64,000 bases of DNA, taken from the NCBI GenBank assembly GCA_000934385.1, contig KN880485.1, positions 1 to 64,000 on the forward strand, read 5' to 3'. Below are positions 12,601-25,189 of this stretch, piece by piece. Positions within the stretch are counted from its first letter, which is position 1; each line of letters opens with the position of its first letter. A program made the translations under genes and the position numbers. Source of the stretch: Cylindrobasidium torrendii FP15055 ss-10. Its lineage: Eukaryota; Basidiomycota; Agaricomycetes; Agaricales; Physalacriaceae. The notes below the pieces were generated by a model. It was not told the DNA's origin and made no database searches. It worked only from the letters and a program-made list of their open reading frames with translations.

Positions 12601-14070
12601 AATCGTTTTAATTTCACCTTGATACAATCCTCTGACCATCGTCAAGTTCACCGCAGTATCGAGAGATGCTCACCAAGTCGAGGACAGAAAAGCGGATTGC
12701 ACGGGATATTCGGTTGACAGATGGGAGTGAGGCGTTCATGCCTGATGACCATTCCATCGCAGAGTCGACAACGACGTCCTGGGGTGTGGTCAACGTGGAT
12801 ACAACCGAGGCGGATCCCAGCGAAGACCTGAAAGTACCATCATCCAAATTGCCTTGGGCCATCTGTGCGCATATTCCTTTTGTCACGGCAAAACTTCTGA
12901 CGGAGATCGTCCCAGCATTCGAGAGTGGTGGCTTGACCATAAGCTGCACCGTCCTGTACCCAGAACAGTTTGATGCCCTTCGACGAACATACGACTGTGA
13001 GCGTAGTATGATTGAGTCGCTAGCCCGTTGCGTCAAGTGGAATGCGAGTGGTGGCAAGTCTGGGTCTGCATTCTTAAAAACTCGCGGTACGTAAGGTTCC
13101 TCGGCGCTCTGAGTGGTGTCAATAACTATCTATCTAGACGATCGCTTCATTGCCAAGGAGATGTCACGGTCCGAGTTGCAGACAATGGAGACCTTCGCCC
13201 CTGCGTACTTTGACTACATGTCCTCTGCCGTTGCAGCAGATGTAGGCTTTCATCCGCTTCATTGAGCTCACCTGACCCAACTCACATTGTAGCGCCCGAC
13301 GCTGCTTGCCAAAGTATTTGGTGTCTACAAGATCACGTTCCGAAAGACAACGCCGGAAGCGGGACACAAGGCTAAATCAACACAAATGAACCTTATCGTG
13401 ATGGAGAACTTATTCTATGACCGCCGCTTCAGCAAAATTTATGACCTCAAGGGTTCAACAAGGAACAGACACGTCCAGTCCACGGGACGTGAGAATGAAG
13501 TACTGCTCGATGAGAACCTTGTTGAAAGTAAGCTTTTCTGGTCGTGGTTTGGGATCATCTAATCGACGTAAAGCACAATACAAATCGCCCTTCTACCTTC
13601 GCGAGCACTCGAAACGTATCCTTCGAGGTGCATTGTATAACGACAGCAAGTTTTTAGCTGACATCAATGTTATGGACTACTCTCTTGTCTGCGGGGTATG
13701 CTCGCACCACACCACTTATACCCAGTCGTTGCTGACGCTTAGTTTCAGGTCGACAGTCAAAACAACGAGCTTGTTATAGGCATCGTTGACTACATCCGCA
13801 CGTATACCTGGGATAAGAAGCTGGAGAGTTGGGTGAAGGAGTCTGCTTGGGGCGCTGGACGCGGAGAACCGACAATTGTCACACCCAAGCAGTACCGACA
13901 ACGCTTCATTGGCGCCATGGAGCGGTACTTCCCTCTGGTAAGCTTGGAGGCCCTCCGATGAGCAAAAGGCGCTAATGAATGGACAGGTCCCCGACCGCTG
14001 GATGAAGCAAAAAGATGCGCCTGAAGAGGATTGCGACAAGAACTTGGAGGATCTCTGGCCCGACTGGTAA
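6615..14070 (+). CDS. FAB1: 1-phosphatidylinositol-3-phosphate 5-kinase
   Basis: Makes PI(3,5)P2 from PI3P on vacuole and endosome membranes (Fab1/PIKfyve). Eleven exons (6615-7221, 7265-7369, 7416-8169, 8219-11279, 11336-12597, 12647-13086, 13138-13241, 13293-13527, 13574-13695, 13749-13937, 13987-14070) close in phase to 2320 aa. Domains in order: disordered Ser-rich N-terminus (1-200); FYVE finger (~205-275) with [15 protein letters not shown] and paired Cys; chaperonin-like Cpn60/TCP1 domain (~500-775); Cys-rich conserved region (~1050-1170); long disordered linker; C-terminal PIP kinase domain (~2010-2320) with [31 protein letters not shown] and [13 protein letters not shown]. All key motifs are present, so it should be active. 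Converges with TAF2. Confidence 0.95.
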
Positions 14071-14324
14071 ACTCGGACGCCCAATTTCACGCAGATTCAT
14101 TTTGGAACACGGCTCAGCACACATGTACTCATTAACCCCACATCTGCAAATTACGGTACCTCCTCAAACTTTCAATATATGCTACAGGCTGTCCTTTCGA
14201 TGTATGTATTCTACTTGAAATAATGTTACACAAACAAAAAAGTATTTTGCAAAGCGACGGGTTGAACGAACAAAATAAAAAGGGAGCAATAATGTGTGCG
14301 CTATAACGTACTAGAAAAGAAGGA

Positions 14325-17300
14325 CTAAACTCTGGCTCTCTTAGCTGGCTGTGAATTCTTCGGGGTATCGGTCTCCTTCCGCTTTTTATTCACCTCTGCT
14401 TGGTAGCCGTTGATGACCTCTGTAAGCTTTCGGCGAAGGGCAATTGCTGACTGGCCAACGTCTGAAGCCTCCCCGTTGAACTTTGTCGCATTATTGACCA
14501 TGAGAGAGCAGTCCCTGTCGAAATCCTCCATATTCTCGTACTGGTCCGTATCAACCATCTTTTTGAGCAAAGAAAGGTCGCGCGCCTTGTCCTTCGGGAT
14601 GATGTTGTGGTACTCCGGGATGCCCAAGAGGATTGGATCAACTGGGACATGGAAGAGCCACCAACTACGAGCCATTAGCGATAATTCTTGTGCCAACGAG
14701 AAAGGGGGCGTACGTGGGGTCAGCAAGGAGCTCCTTGAGATGCTTGGACAAGTAGCGCTTTTCAAGATAAGGCAATTTGCGCTCGACGAGCTTTGGATAG
14801 ATGTCTGCCCACGCCGCTGCTACGGTCTTGGCCCATTCATGCGGCATCGTCGTGGGTGGATTATACTTCAAGCAGTTCGCCATGGTCAAATCAAAGTCAG
14901 ACCCAAACTGTTCCATTGTCTGGTACTCATTGTGGGTGAGCTTTGTTAACATTGTCCCGAAGTCCATCGGGTGGGAGATCTCGGTTAGATAGCTAGGTGC
15001 ACCGTCCAGGATGGGGTCGACAGGTCGGGCAAAGATCGATGCCTCAGGAAGCCGTTGAATGATCTTCATCGCCTCCTTGACCTTCTTGACGTTGATGGGC
15101 GTGGACGTGCTCGACGAAACAGCCTTTGGCATAGGACCACCGAGTTTCGGTCGGTGCGGCGGAGCAGCAGGCTCTTTCGGCAATGGGGAGGGTGCTGGAG
15201 GCTTTGCACTTGGCTTCGCAACGGTTCGTGCAACCGGTCTTGCTATGGGCTTCGGCGTTGGCCGCCCAGAAGCTGTAGCGGTCCCAGGACGGACGGGAGG
15301 TAGAGGTGCGGGTAGAGCAGAAGGTATTGCTGGAGTAGAACGAGAAGTGCCTGGTGTCGGCCGGGGTGGGATAGAGAGAGTATTTGAGGCTGGATACGAA
15401 GGCGTCATGGGCCTGGAGGTGGGTCTTGCAGGCTCCTTGCCTTTCAGCGAGGGTTTGGGTGCAGGCGAGGTATGTCTGGAGGGTCCGGTCGGTGGCGTGG
15501 AAGTACCCGGGCCATTTGGCTTCACCTGTGCTCTGATCTTGAGCATAGGCTTGTTCGCCTTCGGCGGGAGAATGACACGACTGGAAGAAGGACCAGGGGG
15601 CACCGAAGACGTTGAAGAAGACGGTGTGGAAGCATGTTTCTTGGACGGTGAAGCTGAAGCCATGATGTCGTCGCCTTCCCGAGGAACCTTCCTCTTGAGA
15701 CCATTGGCGTTGGAGGAGCTACCGTTGACGATAATGCGCGGTCGATTGAGAGGTGGAGTGGGTGTCGACGGTCGCTTCTGATGAAACCTATCCTCTTCCT
15801 TCTCTCGTTCGATGGCCAAAACCTCCTCTAGGAGGTCGGCTGATCCGTCATCGACGTATGGCGGGGGTGGAGGATCCTCCACGACAGCAGCAACTGGTGC
15901 TGGAGGACGAATGGCCAACTTGAGTTTCGGAAGGGGTGGCTCCGCCTCTTTTTGCTTCTCCTTGCCTTTATCCTTCGGCCTCTCCTTGAACAACTCTTTC
16001 GGCTTAACCTCTTGTTTGACAGGCAGCTTGAGCTTGATGCTGGGGCCAGTCTTCGCAGGCATGATGGGGGAAGGGTGAGGCGGTGGGCTGAAGCGCGCAA
16101 TGGGTACAGGCGGTAGCTTCTTGGCAGGCGGTGGGCTTGGTTCGGATGGAGGTATAACCTGCGCTGCGTCCCGATCTTCCGCGTCCTGCAATGTTCTATT
16201 AATGACAGTCCATTCTGGTCAAGGTCAGTGACTGGTAGGGGACGGTGTGCATAGAACGCACGCTTCTCCCAAGCAAGCTCAAGGTCTATCGCGGCCTTAT
16301 GGACGAGACTACCAGGCTGGTTGTACAGTTTCGCATTTGCGACCATTAACCTGAAGTCTTTGGCCACATCATCACGCGACCTATACATTCCTGCCGACAA
16401 CTTGGCCGACATCGTCCCGAGATCCATGGGGTCCTTGATGATTGAAAAGTAACTGTGTGAAGCAGATGAGTATGCACGCCTGGTCCGAAGATCGAAATAA
16501 TTGCCTTGGCGCCTGATCCCGAATGGGGTCCACTGGCTGCAAGAACATGGGCGCAAACTTGCTCCCCATAATCTTCTTCAACGCATTCCTCGAGGCTTTC
16601 ACGTCCCTCACACTCATACCGCCGCTCTGCTCCTTATACTCCCTCGGTTTACCATTTGCATGCCCACTGCCATTCCCGTTCACGTGCGCACTCTTCGGCG
16701 GACGTCCCCTAGGACGACTCGGTGGTGGTGGCTTCGAAGGGGTTGAAGACGAAGGTTGAGACTCGGGTTGTGGCCGAGACTGTCTAGGTGTATGCTCTAA
16801 AGGTGTGGCAGGACGGCGGGACGGCGCTAAACGAATTGTTGGCGTCGGTACGCTCGGGGTCTGGGGCAGGGGTGACGCGGGCCTCGACAGACTGCGTTCC
16901 CTTGGGGTCGATATACCATTGGTCGTAAGCTTGATCTTGGGCCGCGGCGGTAGCGAAAGCGAAACGGAAGGACTCTGCTGTCTCGAACTGGGGGAATCTG
17001 ATGTGGAGACAATACTGGGCCGCCGTGGAGGTTTGATGGACACCTTTGGTAGTACTGGCGCTGACTCAATGGAGGGAGTTGCCGGTGCAGGGAGGTGCAA
17101 AGACAACTTCGGGGGCTCCTCATTCACCGCGCGAATTAAGATGTCGGCCAACTTGAGAATTGACCATCGAACTTCGTAGTCCACATCCGGGGCCCTGTGG
17201 GAAAACATTTAGAAAGGGACATGAGGTAGACAAAGAGACAAACGCACGTGGCAATAGCCATAATAAATTCCCTCAGAACCTCGTTTTTGCCAATCTCCCT

Positions 17301-20300
17301 CTCCTTCCTCAGCGCCCGAATCATTGCATCCAACTCATTCTTCTTTGCCTCCTTGCTCTTCTCAGGCATGCTTCCATCCTCTTCAATCAGGAGACTCTCG
17401 TTCTCCTTTACGCTCGCCTTGATTTCGCCCATCTGCACTAGGATGGCCAAGCTTTGACAAGCGCTCCTTGCCACATGCCGTCGGACCATTCGCGATGAAT
17501 CGTGCGCCATGACCGCCAACACGTATTTCATGATTGGCGGTGCATACCACTTCGTGAGGAACAGCCCATCGAATGCTGCTAACCGCACTGGCGTATAATT
17601 GCCGTAGCGTGTCATGGTAAAGAAGGTTTGCTGCGTGTTGGGGATAAGACCGGCGACACCCAGAATAAGATAGAACTCGAGTACGGCCATGGTCACAATG
17701 TTATGCGCCGAAGGGATGAGCCGGTCCATGCTGAGATAACGCTCAATTTCCTCGGAGACAGAGGACAGCAACTTGCGGTCCTCCTCGTTATGCTCGGTCC
17801 TTGTTTCCGTGGGTAGCAGCTCACCGCGTTCGGGCGGCGCTGTAGAAACAGTTGCGCATGCACCCGCAGTGATCAGAGTACAAATGTAAAAGGCGTCAGA
17901 ATACTATTCAGTGTTAGCCAGCCTCATTCCACATAACACTGCAACGTACAGGGTTGGCAGTGTTGTCATTGAACTTGAGTTGGTCTACGAGGAACTGTCG
18001 AACAACGGACGGCGATTTGCCATTTTCAAAGCGAATCTTTGAAATGGCAACGATGAGCGTCTGGACATGCGTTAGTCAAGGTCCTCAGTCCTTCTGCTTA
18101 TTGGGACTCACCTTGCGCACAAAGTATTCTGACAGATCCGAAAAGTCATTCGGCTTTGGGATATATTTGTGTGTGAACAAGTCCTGGTTGGCATCCTCAG
18201 GTTCGTAGCAGTACCGGAGGAACAATTTGAACAAGTGAAACAGTCCAAGGAAATCCAACTTTCGTATCGCGCACTACAAGCCAAATCGTCAAAAAGAGTA
18301 GTCCAACAACATTGACGAATGACGTACGTTCACCAGGCAGCTCGCGGCCTCACATCGTATACGATGGTGATAGTTCGAGACAAGTACCGTCCGTGTCAGC
18401 GTACTGGAGACGATGGCCGTCGGCTGCTTCGCAAGCGCATGTAACGCCTGCGTACCCAATCATCAGCATTCTTCGCCCTATAGCCAGGCCAGCAGAACGT
18501 ACCTCGAGTTGCGCTACCACGTCCCGGTCCCGCTGAAGCTGTGACACCCACATGAAATCGCTTTGCTCAAAATTCAAATTCGCGATCCATTCAAAATCTG
18601 CATCCATCCGTATCCATTCGTACGTCGCTCCGCTCATGTTGTTCTCATCCTCCTCCGTCCAGTCAGCCACCTTCCAATTCTCACGCTCCTTCTCCTTCTC
18701 CCAAATATCAAGCCCAAAACCCATGTCAATCATTCCCATGGCCTCGGCAGCTTCGGCGTCACCCTCAGCTGCGGCCTGCGCTGCGGCCTGGCGGGCAAGA
18801 TAACGCTTCGTGTTACGACGAACACGCTTGTACTTGGTGTTGAAAGGCACCTCGTACCGCTTGAATGGTGAGCGAATGTCGAGGACGTGCTCGTACGGCG
18901 TTCCGTCGGCCTCGTGTATCCGGATAGTCATGGTTCCCTGATGTGAAGGTCAGTGCTGAGCGCCAGACTAACACTGGAGACTCACCTCGAAGAATGGCAC
19001 CGGCTTGAAGAGCAACTTGGATACCTCATTACCCTCATGCGCCTTCCATGCCGGACTCTCCTGCCGCATCGTGATTTCAACAGCCATCTTCTTCCTGTTG
19101 AAACTCGCCGACACGCCAAACGATGGGCATCCACTCCCATAAATCCACTGTTCAGCGAACGTACGGAGGTCGACGCCGCTGACTTTCCTACATGTCCTCA
19201 AGAACGAATGCGTCGAAATGACATTGTTTACCATCTCGCCTGAGATAGCCGACAAGAACACCTTGGGGAGCACTCGGCTCAACCCCAACGATGTCCCCGA
19301 CTTCCCGAGCCGCCTGTCTAGAAGATGAAGAACTAAAGGGGCTTTGAGATTGAAGAACGGTAGGAAACTTGGATCCGGCGGCTCGTAGACCTGCGGTTGG
19401 CAGATGGGCGGCATCTGGCCGTTGTCGCGCTCCAGGACTCGTTGCATGTCTTTCTTCATCTTGAAGCGATATTCGTTGTTGCCGAGCAGCTTCCGCATGA
19501 AAAGACCGTTGATGTAAAGCGCGAGACCATTCACAAGCCAAGTATCGGCGAATGCCTTTGGCTGGATGTTGATACCGGCCCACTGGCAAGCAAGAGCATG
19601 GCCGAGTACCTGGCGAGATTCGATGGCTTGCTCGATGGCGTCTTCGCCATGCAGAATATCAACCGTCATTATTGACATCGTAGAGGCGTCAAAGCGTTGG
19701 ACCGGTAGCTCGTCCACAAAGACTGCCTTGTACGAGCCAAACGGGTACGAGTGATACTCGGAAGTGTAAAAGGTCATGGCCGCGCGTAAGACACTCGTTG
19801 TAGTCGAGAGCCATGATTCGTGGCCAGGGAGGCAGAATGCATATATAGGAGGTTGAGAACTGTTGGATGTGATCTCGTCCGGTGATGGATCAGGCGGGAT
19901 AGTGAGCAGGTGAAAAGGACCGGCAGCCCAAGCGATGTGCTGCACAGATGTGAGGACGGCTTGAGAGAATGTGAAGATGGTCTTGTGCGAGTTGTAGGGG
20001 TGCGCAACCTAGCAAATCTTAGCCACACCTCGAAAGCTTGAATGATAACACACCTGCTCGACCAGCTCGCCACTGCAGATGACCAGGGTAGGGGATAGGT
20101 CGGTTGGCTCCTCGTCAAGCGTAGTATCGATTTCCTCTAAGTACCTGGGCACAACGAACTCGAATTCCCAGGTGCATTTTTCAGATATACTGTCGAAGCA
20201 AGGCACCCAGCAGCGGGCTGCATCTGGAGACGATGGCGTCGTATAGCAATGTGGGACCCTCTGTGTCCACGTCAGTAAGCCAGAGCGGATAGGCATAGTA

Positions 20301-21045
20301 AGTCGCGCACGTAGGGATAGCTATCGTCTGGCAAAATGAACTCGATGCCATCGGGAGGCCTCCTGCAGCTATACGAGATCTTAAGCACGATGTTGGCGAA
20401 CTCGTCTTTCGGGGGTTCGGCCGGCGCTAAAGTCGTTCAACTATACATCAAGCGCGTAGCTAGTCACACACCCTCGGAAGGTAGACCAAACGGGTTAGCA
20501 GGCTGCTTGAGTGCCACTTCCTTGGGTATGGAGATGGCCAATTCGCCGTCGTCGCCCTCCTGGAAAGCGGAAAAGAGCTTGCGCTTTAGCTCTGGATGGT
20601 TGTGCGAGTTTTTGGCCTCTTCCATTGATGATCCGACGCTGACATTCGATACAGGGTCGGTGCACGCGAAGTCGGCATCGCGCGATGCAACTAGCACAGA
20701 ATGGATAGCTGGAACACGGGTGAGCACGGCAAGGGGACGCGTTCCAACGCGGCGGAGATACCCACTGCAATGCCGAGAATTAAGAAACACTGTCTTGAGG
20801 TCGTTGCTCGTTGGCGTAATCGTAATCTCTGTATATCCCTAAGTCGAAAATGGTCAGGCGCGCGCTTGGGAGGTCATGCGCTTGACTGTACCCATATTCC
20901 GCCGGTGAAATCGATTTCAGCAACGACCTTTTGGTGACTAGTAATTACCAGAAACAGTGTCAGCAACGCCTAGGTCGCGAACGAGAGAGACGGGCACGTA
21001 TATAGTGAATCCTCTGCGGGTTTGTTCACGTTGACGACTGTCCAT
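14325..21045 (-). CDS. TAF2: TFIID subunit 2 (TAF2) with three C-terminal bromodomains
   Basis: Subunit of the RNA polymerase II initiation factor TFIID that contacts core promoter DNA. A multi-exon gene of roughly 1,900-2,000 aa; the proposed ATG is at 21045 and the first intron is uncertain. The N-terminal half matches the TAF2 aminopeptidase-like fold (HQKVVAEIDF, FIYG/ALYINGLFMRKLLG region). The zinc-site HExxH is replaced by GHALACQW, as expected for non-catalytic TAF2. HEAT-like helices follow (LIPSAHNIVT), then a long Pro/Ser-rich section. The C-terminus holds three bromodomains, at about 16300-16620, 14760-15080 and 14330-14760, with PVDPIRDQAPS, PVDPILDGAPS and PVDPILLGIPE starts. 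Each keeps the acetyl-lysine Asn (LYNQ, KYNP, KFNG). The first needs a GC-AG intron (16453-16504). Confidence 0.9.
16453..16504 (-). other. predicted GC-AG intron in TAF2
   Basis: This 52-nt intron has donor AG|GCAATT and acceptor ACACAG. Its removal joins DQAPS to YFSIIKDPMDLGTM, matching the same junction in the second bromodomain (DGAPSYL...HPMDFGTM). The only nearby GT donor would leave a 25-nt intron and a poor match. Confidence 0.7.
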
Positions 21046-21544
21046 TGCGCCTTCTAACTATGCACTCTTCAACATAAACGACTTCTTCGGCGTCTCCAGC
21101 AGCGACGGCAGCGGAGAATAGCAGTCAGTAGCCGTGCGAAACGTCGTAGGCGGGGGGTGGGGGCAAGAACTCGGAAGTGATGCTTATGTCAGCTGACTGC
21201 GTTTACTAAAGCGTGTCCAGATCCGGGCGGGGGACTCTTTCCTTTCTACCACCATCATCTCTCCTCTCCTTTTATACTCTGGGCCTCGTGGTCGATGACT
21301 CGTGCGCTTCCCACGCCGCCGGGGCGCGCCGCACGTAATTGCATCTTCCGGGACCGACCGATGCGACTAGCGGATGGCGGCGACGTGTCTCAGCACGTCG
21401 GGCATTATCGTATTTTTTTGGTGTAATTACGCGCAGTATTCCCAATCTAGAGCCTTCGAGAATCAGAAGCGTCAGTGTGGCGTAGCGCTTTGCGGATTCA
21501 TTCCCGGTGATCGGACTGCTCTGAATTTTCTGAAACCCTCCATC
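21046..21544. promoter_or_regulatory. divergent promoter region TAF2/LTV1
   Basis: 499 bp separate the two divergent start codons, so core promoters and 5' UTRs of both genes must lie here. Pyrimidine-rich stretches occur near 21236-21285. No clear TATA box was found. Confidence 0.5.
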
Positions 21545-23342
21545 ATGCCTCCAAAGTCCATTTTCCGCCAGCCAGGCGCAAAGCACTTCCAGCTCGTTCA
21601 TCGATCTCTGCGAGATCCTCTGATCCATGATGCTCAGGCTTCTAGCCATGTCCTCAAAGCCGTCGTCCGCGACAATGAGAAAAAGGTCCGATCTATCTTC
21701 CCAGCGACATGAGCGCATATTTAGGCAAAGTATCAGGGAAAAACACGAGCAGAGCTCGAAGAGATGCTGTCCGTATCCGAGGAAGGCGGTCCTGCGCGGT
21801 CAAACGCTGGCGAAGCATCACTTTACGGGGTCTACTACGATGACAATGAGTACGACTACATGCAACATCTCCGGGCAGTTGGAATACAAGAGGAAGGCGT
21901 AGACAGCGTGCTTATTGAAGCCCCGGCCACTTCGACGTCGAAGAAACCTAAAGAAAAGAGGGAGTTACGTGACCTTCCCAAGGGTGTCCTGCCATCCGTG
22001 AAAGAAATGCCACGGACATTCGAATCAGAGCAGTCTATCCCTGACAGCATAGCGGGTTTTCGCCCGGACATGGACCCACATCTCAGGCAGACCCTCGAGG
22101 CGCTGGAGGACGATGCGTTTGTGGACGATGGACTTGAAGACGATTTCTTTGGGCAGCTTGTTGGAGAGGGAGAACGGGGCAGCGACGAAGTAGACTTTGA
22201 GTTTGACGAATGGGGTTTCGATGGGTCAGAGCCGGCCAGCTCGCAGCTTCAGGATGAAGACAATGAAGATGAAGGCTGGGAGGCTCGGTTCGCGAAATTC
22301 AAAAAAACCGCACAAGCTGCACCAGCACACAGCGACGATGGAGACGAAGATACCGAGCGCGGAGATACCGTTTCTGGACTTCCGCCGATGTCTGTCATTG
22401 GCGGCAAGCGAAGAAAGGGTTCGACAGTTGCATCTGGATATTCCATGAGCAGTTCGAGTATGTTCCGTAACGAGGCTTTGCAAACTTTGGACGAGCGGTT
22501 TGACCAGGTGCGTCTGCTCTTGCATCTCCTATAACCCTCCCTGACGATTTCCCAGATGATGCTGAAGCAATACGATGAAGATGAAGAGTCACTTCTCTCT
22601 GATGAAGATGCCGAGGACAATGAAGCGCCTGAGCTCATCACCACGCGTGAGGACTTTGAGACAATGATGAGCGAGTTCCTCGACAACTACGAAATACTGG
22701 GACGCAAGCTCAAGCCAAAACTCGAGGGAGAGACCGGTGTGGACAAGCTCAACACCCTCCGACAGGCTATGGGCACCGACCCCCGCGTGAGGCAGTGGAT
22801 AGAGGAGTATGACAGCGATGGTCCTGATGATGAAGAGCTCTTTGCGCCTTTCGCACCAAAGGAGAAAGAACGTTGGGATTGCGAGACAATTCTCTGTATG
22901 CCTTCCCTTTCTTCCATTGCTTCCAACTATACTGACGTCCTCCAAGCTACGTACTCGAACCTCGAGAATCATCCGCGTCTCATTCGGGCGCGAAATCCCA
23001 AAACTGTTCCTCAAATTGTACTTGACCCCAAAACCGGTCTCCCTAGAGTGGATAATTCAGCGTCCTCGGAACCCTCAGAAGAAGAGGATCATGAGCGTGA
23101 GTGCACTCTATAAAACGGTTTGTTTCCGCAAGCTAAAGCCTATCCCAGCCTCAAGACCCAAAGGCGTTACCATCTCACGCCCGCGGGACGAGTCGCCAGA
23201 GAGCAAAAAGGCGCGCAAAGCAGCTGTGAAAGCTGAGCGCGCTAACAGGCGACTGGAAAAGAAGGCAACAAAGGAGGAGTTCGGCAATGAATTCAAGACG
23301 CAGACCAGGAGGGGGACGACCCAGAGGGTCAAGAAATTATAG
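21545..23342 (+). CDS. LTV1: 40S ribosomal subunit assembly factor LTV1
   Basis: Cytoplasmic/nuclear assembly and export factor of the pre-40S ribosomal subunit. Five exons (21545-21685, 21737-22507, 22556-22895, 22947-23096, 23149-23342) join to 531 aa. It starts with the family signature MPPKSIFRQPGAKHFQLVHR and RDPLIHD. A strongly acidic centre follows (DDAFVDDGLEDDFFGQL, DEWEFDE-like runs), then KERWDCETIL and TYSNLENHPRLI, and a basic coiled C-terminus (KKARKAAVKAERANRRLEKK) ending RRGTTQRVKKL. The last intron is best taken as 23097-23148, because earlier acceptors break the reading frame. It is divergent from TAF2 and converges on the next gene. Confidence 0.92.
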
Positions 23343-23739
23343 GTGAGATCTACCGTAGAGTGTATGGGATAGCCATGCTGTATTAGACCAGTCTTTGACT
23401 TCTGCACTGCAATAAAAAGCGGAAGCTGCTCTGCTTCCTCATAATTTTCGCATGTACATAATTTGCTTCGAGTCCTCCGAGGCTCTCGCATGCATTCGAT
23501 GTGAGCCCCCAGTGGTGTAATTTTCTAGTAATCGCCGTCAACCAATACACGGCACCCCACTCCTTCACACTCGATGAACTCAGTGTCAGCGGTCTCTACA
23601 AGTCTCTCCTCTATTTTTTGGGATCATCTCCGGCGCTGCGGTTGCGGTCGACTGTAACTTGCTATTATGTGCACATTCGCTTGATCCAAAAGCCTAAGTG
23701 ACATCTTATAAAGTCGTGCGTTGACCCACTATTTCCTCG
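23343..23739. other. convergent intergenic spacer
   Basis: 397 bp between the stops of LTV1 (+) and the acidic hypothetical protein (-). It presumably holds both 3' UTRs; nothing else was recognised. Confidence 0.5.
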
Positions 23740-24670
23740 TTACCATGGGTTCTCTTCTTCCTCTTCCTCTTCGATCACCCTCCCTTTCTTCTCATATTCC
23801 TCGTCGACTTCTTCGGCCCAGCTGAAAGTTGTAGCCTGTTTCGATGGCCCGCTCGAGCTACCAGCGCCCACGCCGTCGGGTGGCCCACTTGTGGACCGTT
23901 GCATAGACGATTCTGCATCCGACTGAACAGACGAGTCAAGCGCATCTTGCTGCTCCGTATCGCTAACCACAGATGATGATGCCTGTGAGCCCTTGCCTTT
24001 CGCTCCTTTCTTTTTCTTTCTCTTCTTCTTCCCCTCTGCATCAGGGGTTTTCGACGCATTGGCCTGCTTCTCCAACGCCTCCGCTCTCGGTATATTAGCA
24101 GGGCCTGGTTTGAGCAATACAGAAGCAACAAGACCACGCTCCCTACGCGTACGCTCCCATGTCTTGATTTGTGCACTGTACGTCGCACAGATAGCCTTCT
24201 TGCATATAACTTGATGTAAAGTACAAATAGGCGGGGGGAGAGGGTCGTCTTTGGGGTGCAGTTCGATGTCAGCCCAACGGCCTTGCATTCGAAGGGGAGC
24301 AGAGCCATGATCATCTTGCTTGGGTTCGTCTGGAGGTGGAGGTGCAGATGGCGTAGTTGCCGGAGCTGGAATATCTGCAGTATAGAAGTCCAGGGACTCT
24401 TCATCACTCGAGTCTTCCCCTCGGAGGCTAGGGATGGCAGGCTGTCCCAGGCTTGCGATTCGTCCGCCTCGCAATGGTTGTGTAAAAGGTGCTCCACGCC
24501 TGTTCTGAGGAAGTCGTATGTTAACTGAAGATGGTTATATCCGTGAGGAATGTGGTACACACAACTTTTGGCCATACCTGGGATATTTCGTGCAGGCACG
24601 GAGCGAGGAAGAGACGCGGAAGGCGGCCCAGCAGACCCTGGAATGCAAGGTAAGGCCGACAATGAGACAT
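23740..24670 (-). CDS. uncharacterised acidic, lysine-patch protein
   Basis: I do not recognise the family. Two exons (24670-24578 and 24504-23740) with a 73-nt intron and a phase-0 junction give 285 aa. The N-terminal exon (31 aa) is hydrophobic/basic. The second exon has a Ser/Asp/Glu segment (GEDSSDEESLDFYTADIP), a Pro-rich stretch and a more ordered part (RWADIELHPKDDPLPP, TLHQVICKKAICATYS). A Lys-rich run (GKKKRKKKKGAKGKG, a possible nuclear signal) follows, and the tail is very acidic, ending EEEEEENPW. The second exon is clearly coding by composition; the first is the only upstream ATG that keeps phase, so the start is less certain. A nuclear or RNA-associated role would be a guess. 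Confidence 0.6.
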
Positions 24671-25189
24671 GAAGTGAGAAGTATACAAAGGCTCTTGGTT
24701 GTTTGCTTAGCTTGTGGTGCACTCGGCGCAGATACTTGTCTATCCACTGCCTTCGGCAAGGGTACGCGACTCCCTGATAAGATTTGAGTAGTTGGTATGG
24801 CCATAATGAATGGTCAAACTTGCAGGCATTTGTACTGGCCGATACAGTGACACCAACAGCCTGCGCTGGAGTTGGATTGTATGCTGCCGATGTAGGCCGT
24901 GGTTGAACAACTGTTGAAGGTATGAAGTTCCCATACAGAAACAGATACCGTCCTTTTACCTGGAGGTGTGCGTGCTTGTGTGGTGTTCACTGGTTGATCC
25001 CCTGGTAGAATCCAGACATCAGCAGTACCCAGCGACGTTATGCAAAACATTGCCTACAGCCTGTTCGAGATGCTGGGGCCACCTCTCTCTCAGGAGGGGA
25101 CTTTTGTGAAGACGTGCGAACATTCAAGCCGGGGACTGGACGCCGTCATTTCAGCGGAGAATAGAAGGCTTTGAGATTGAATGCACCTA

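Noticed and set aside
15059..15781. 240-codon plus-strand frame rich in Gly and Glu
   Set aside because: It is the antisense of the Pro/Ser-rich linker of TAF2; low-complexity coding sequence commonly leaves the opposite strand open.
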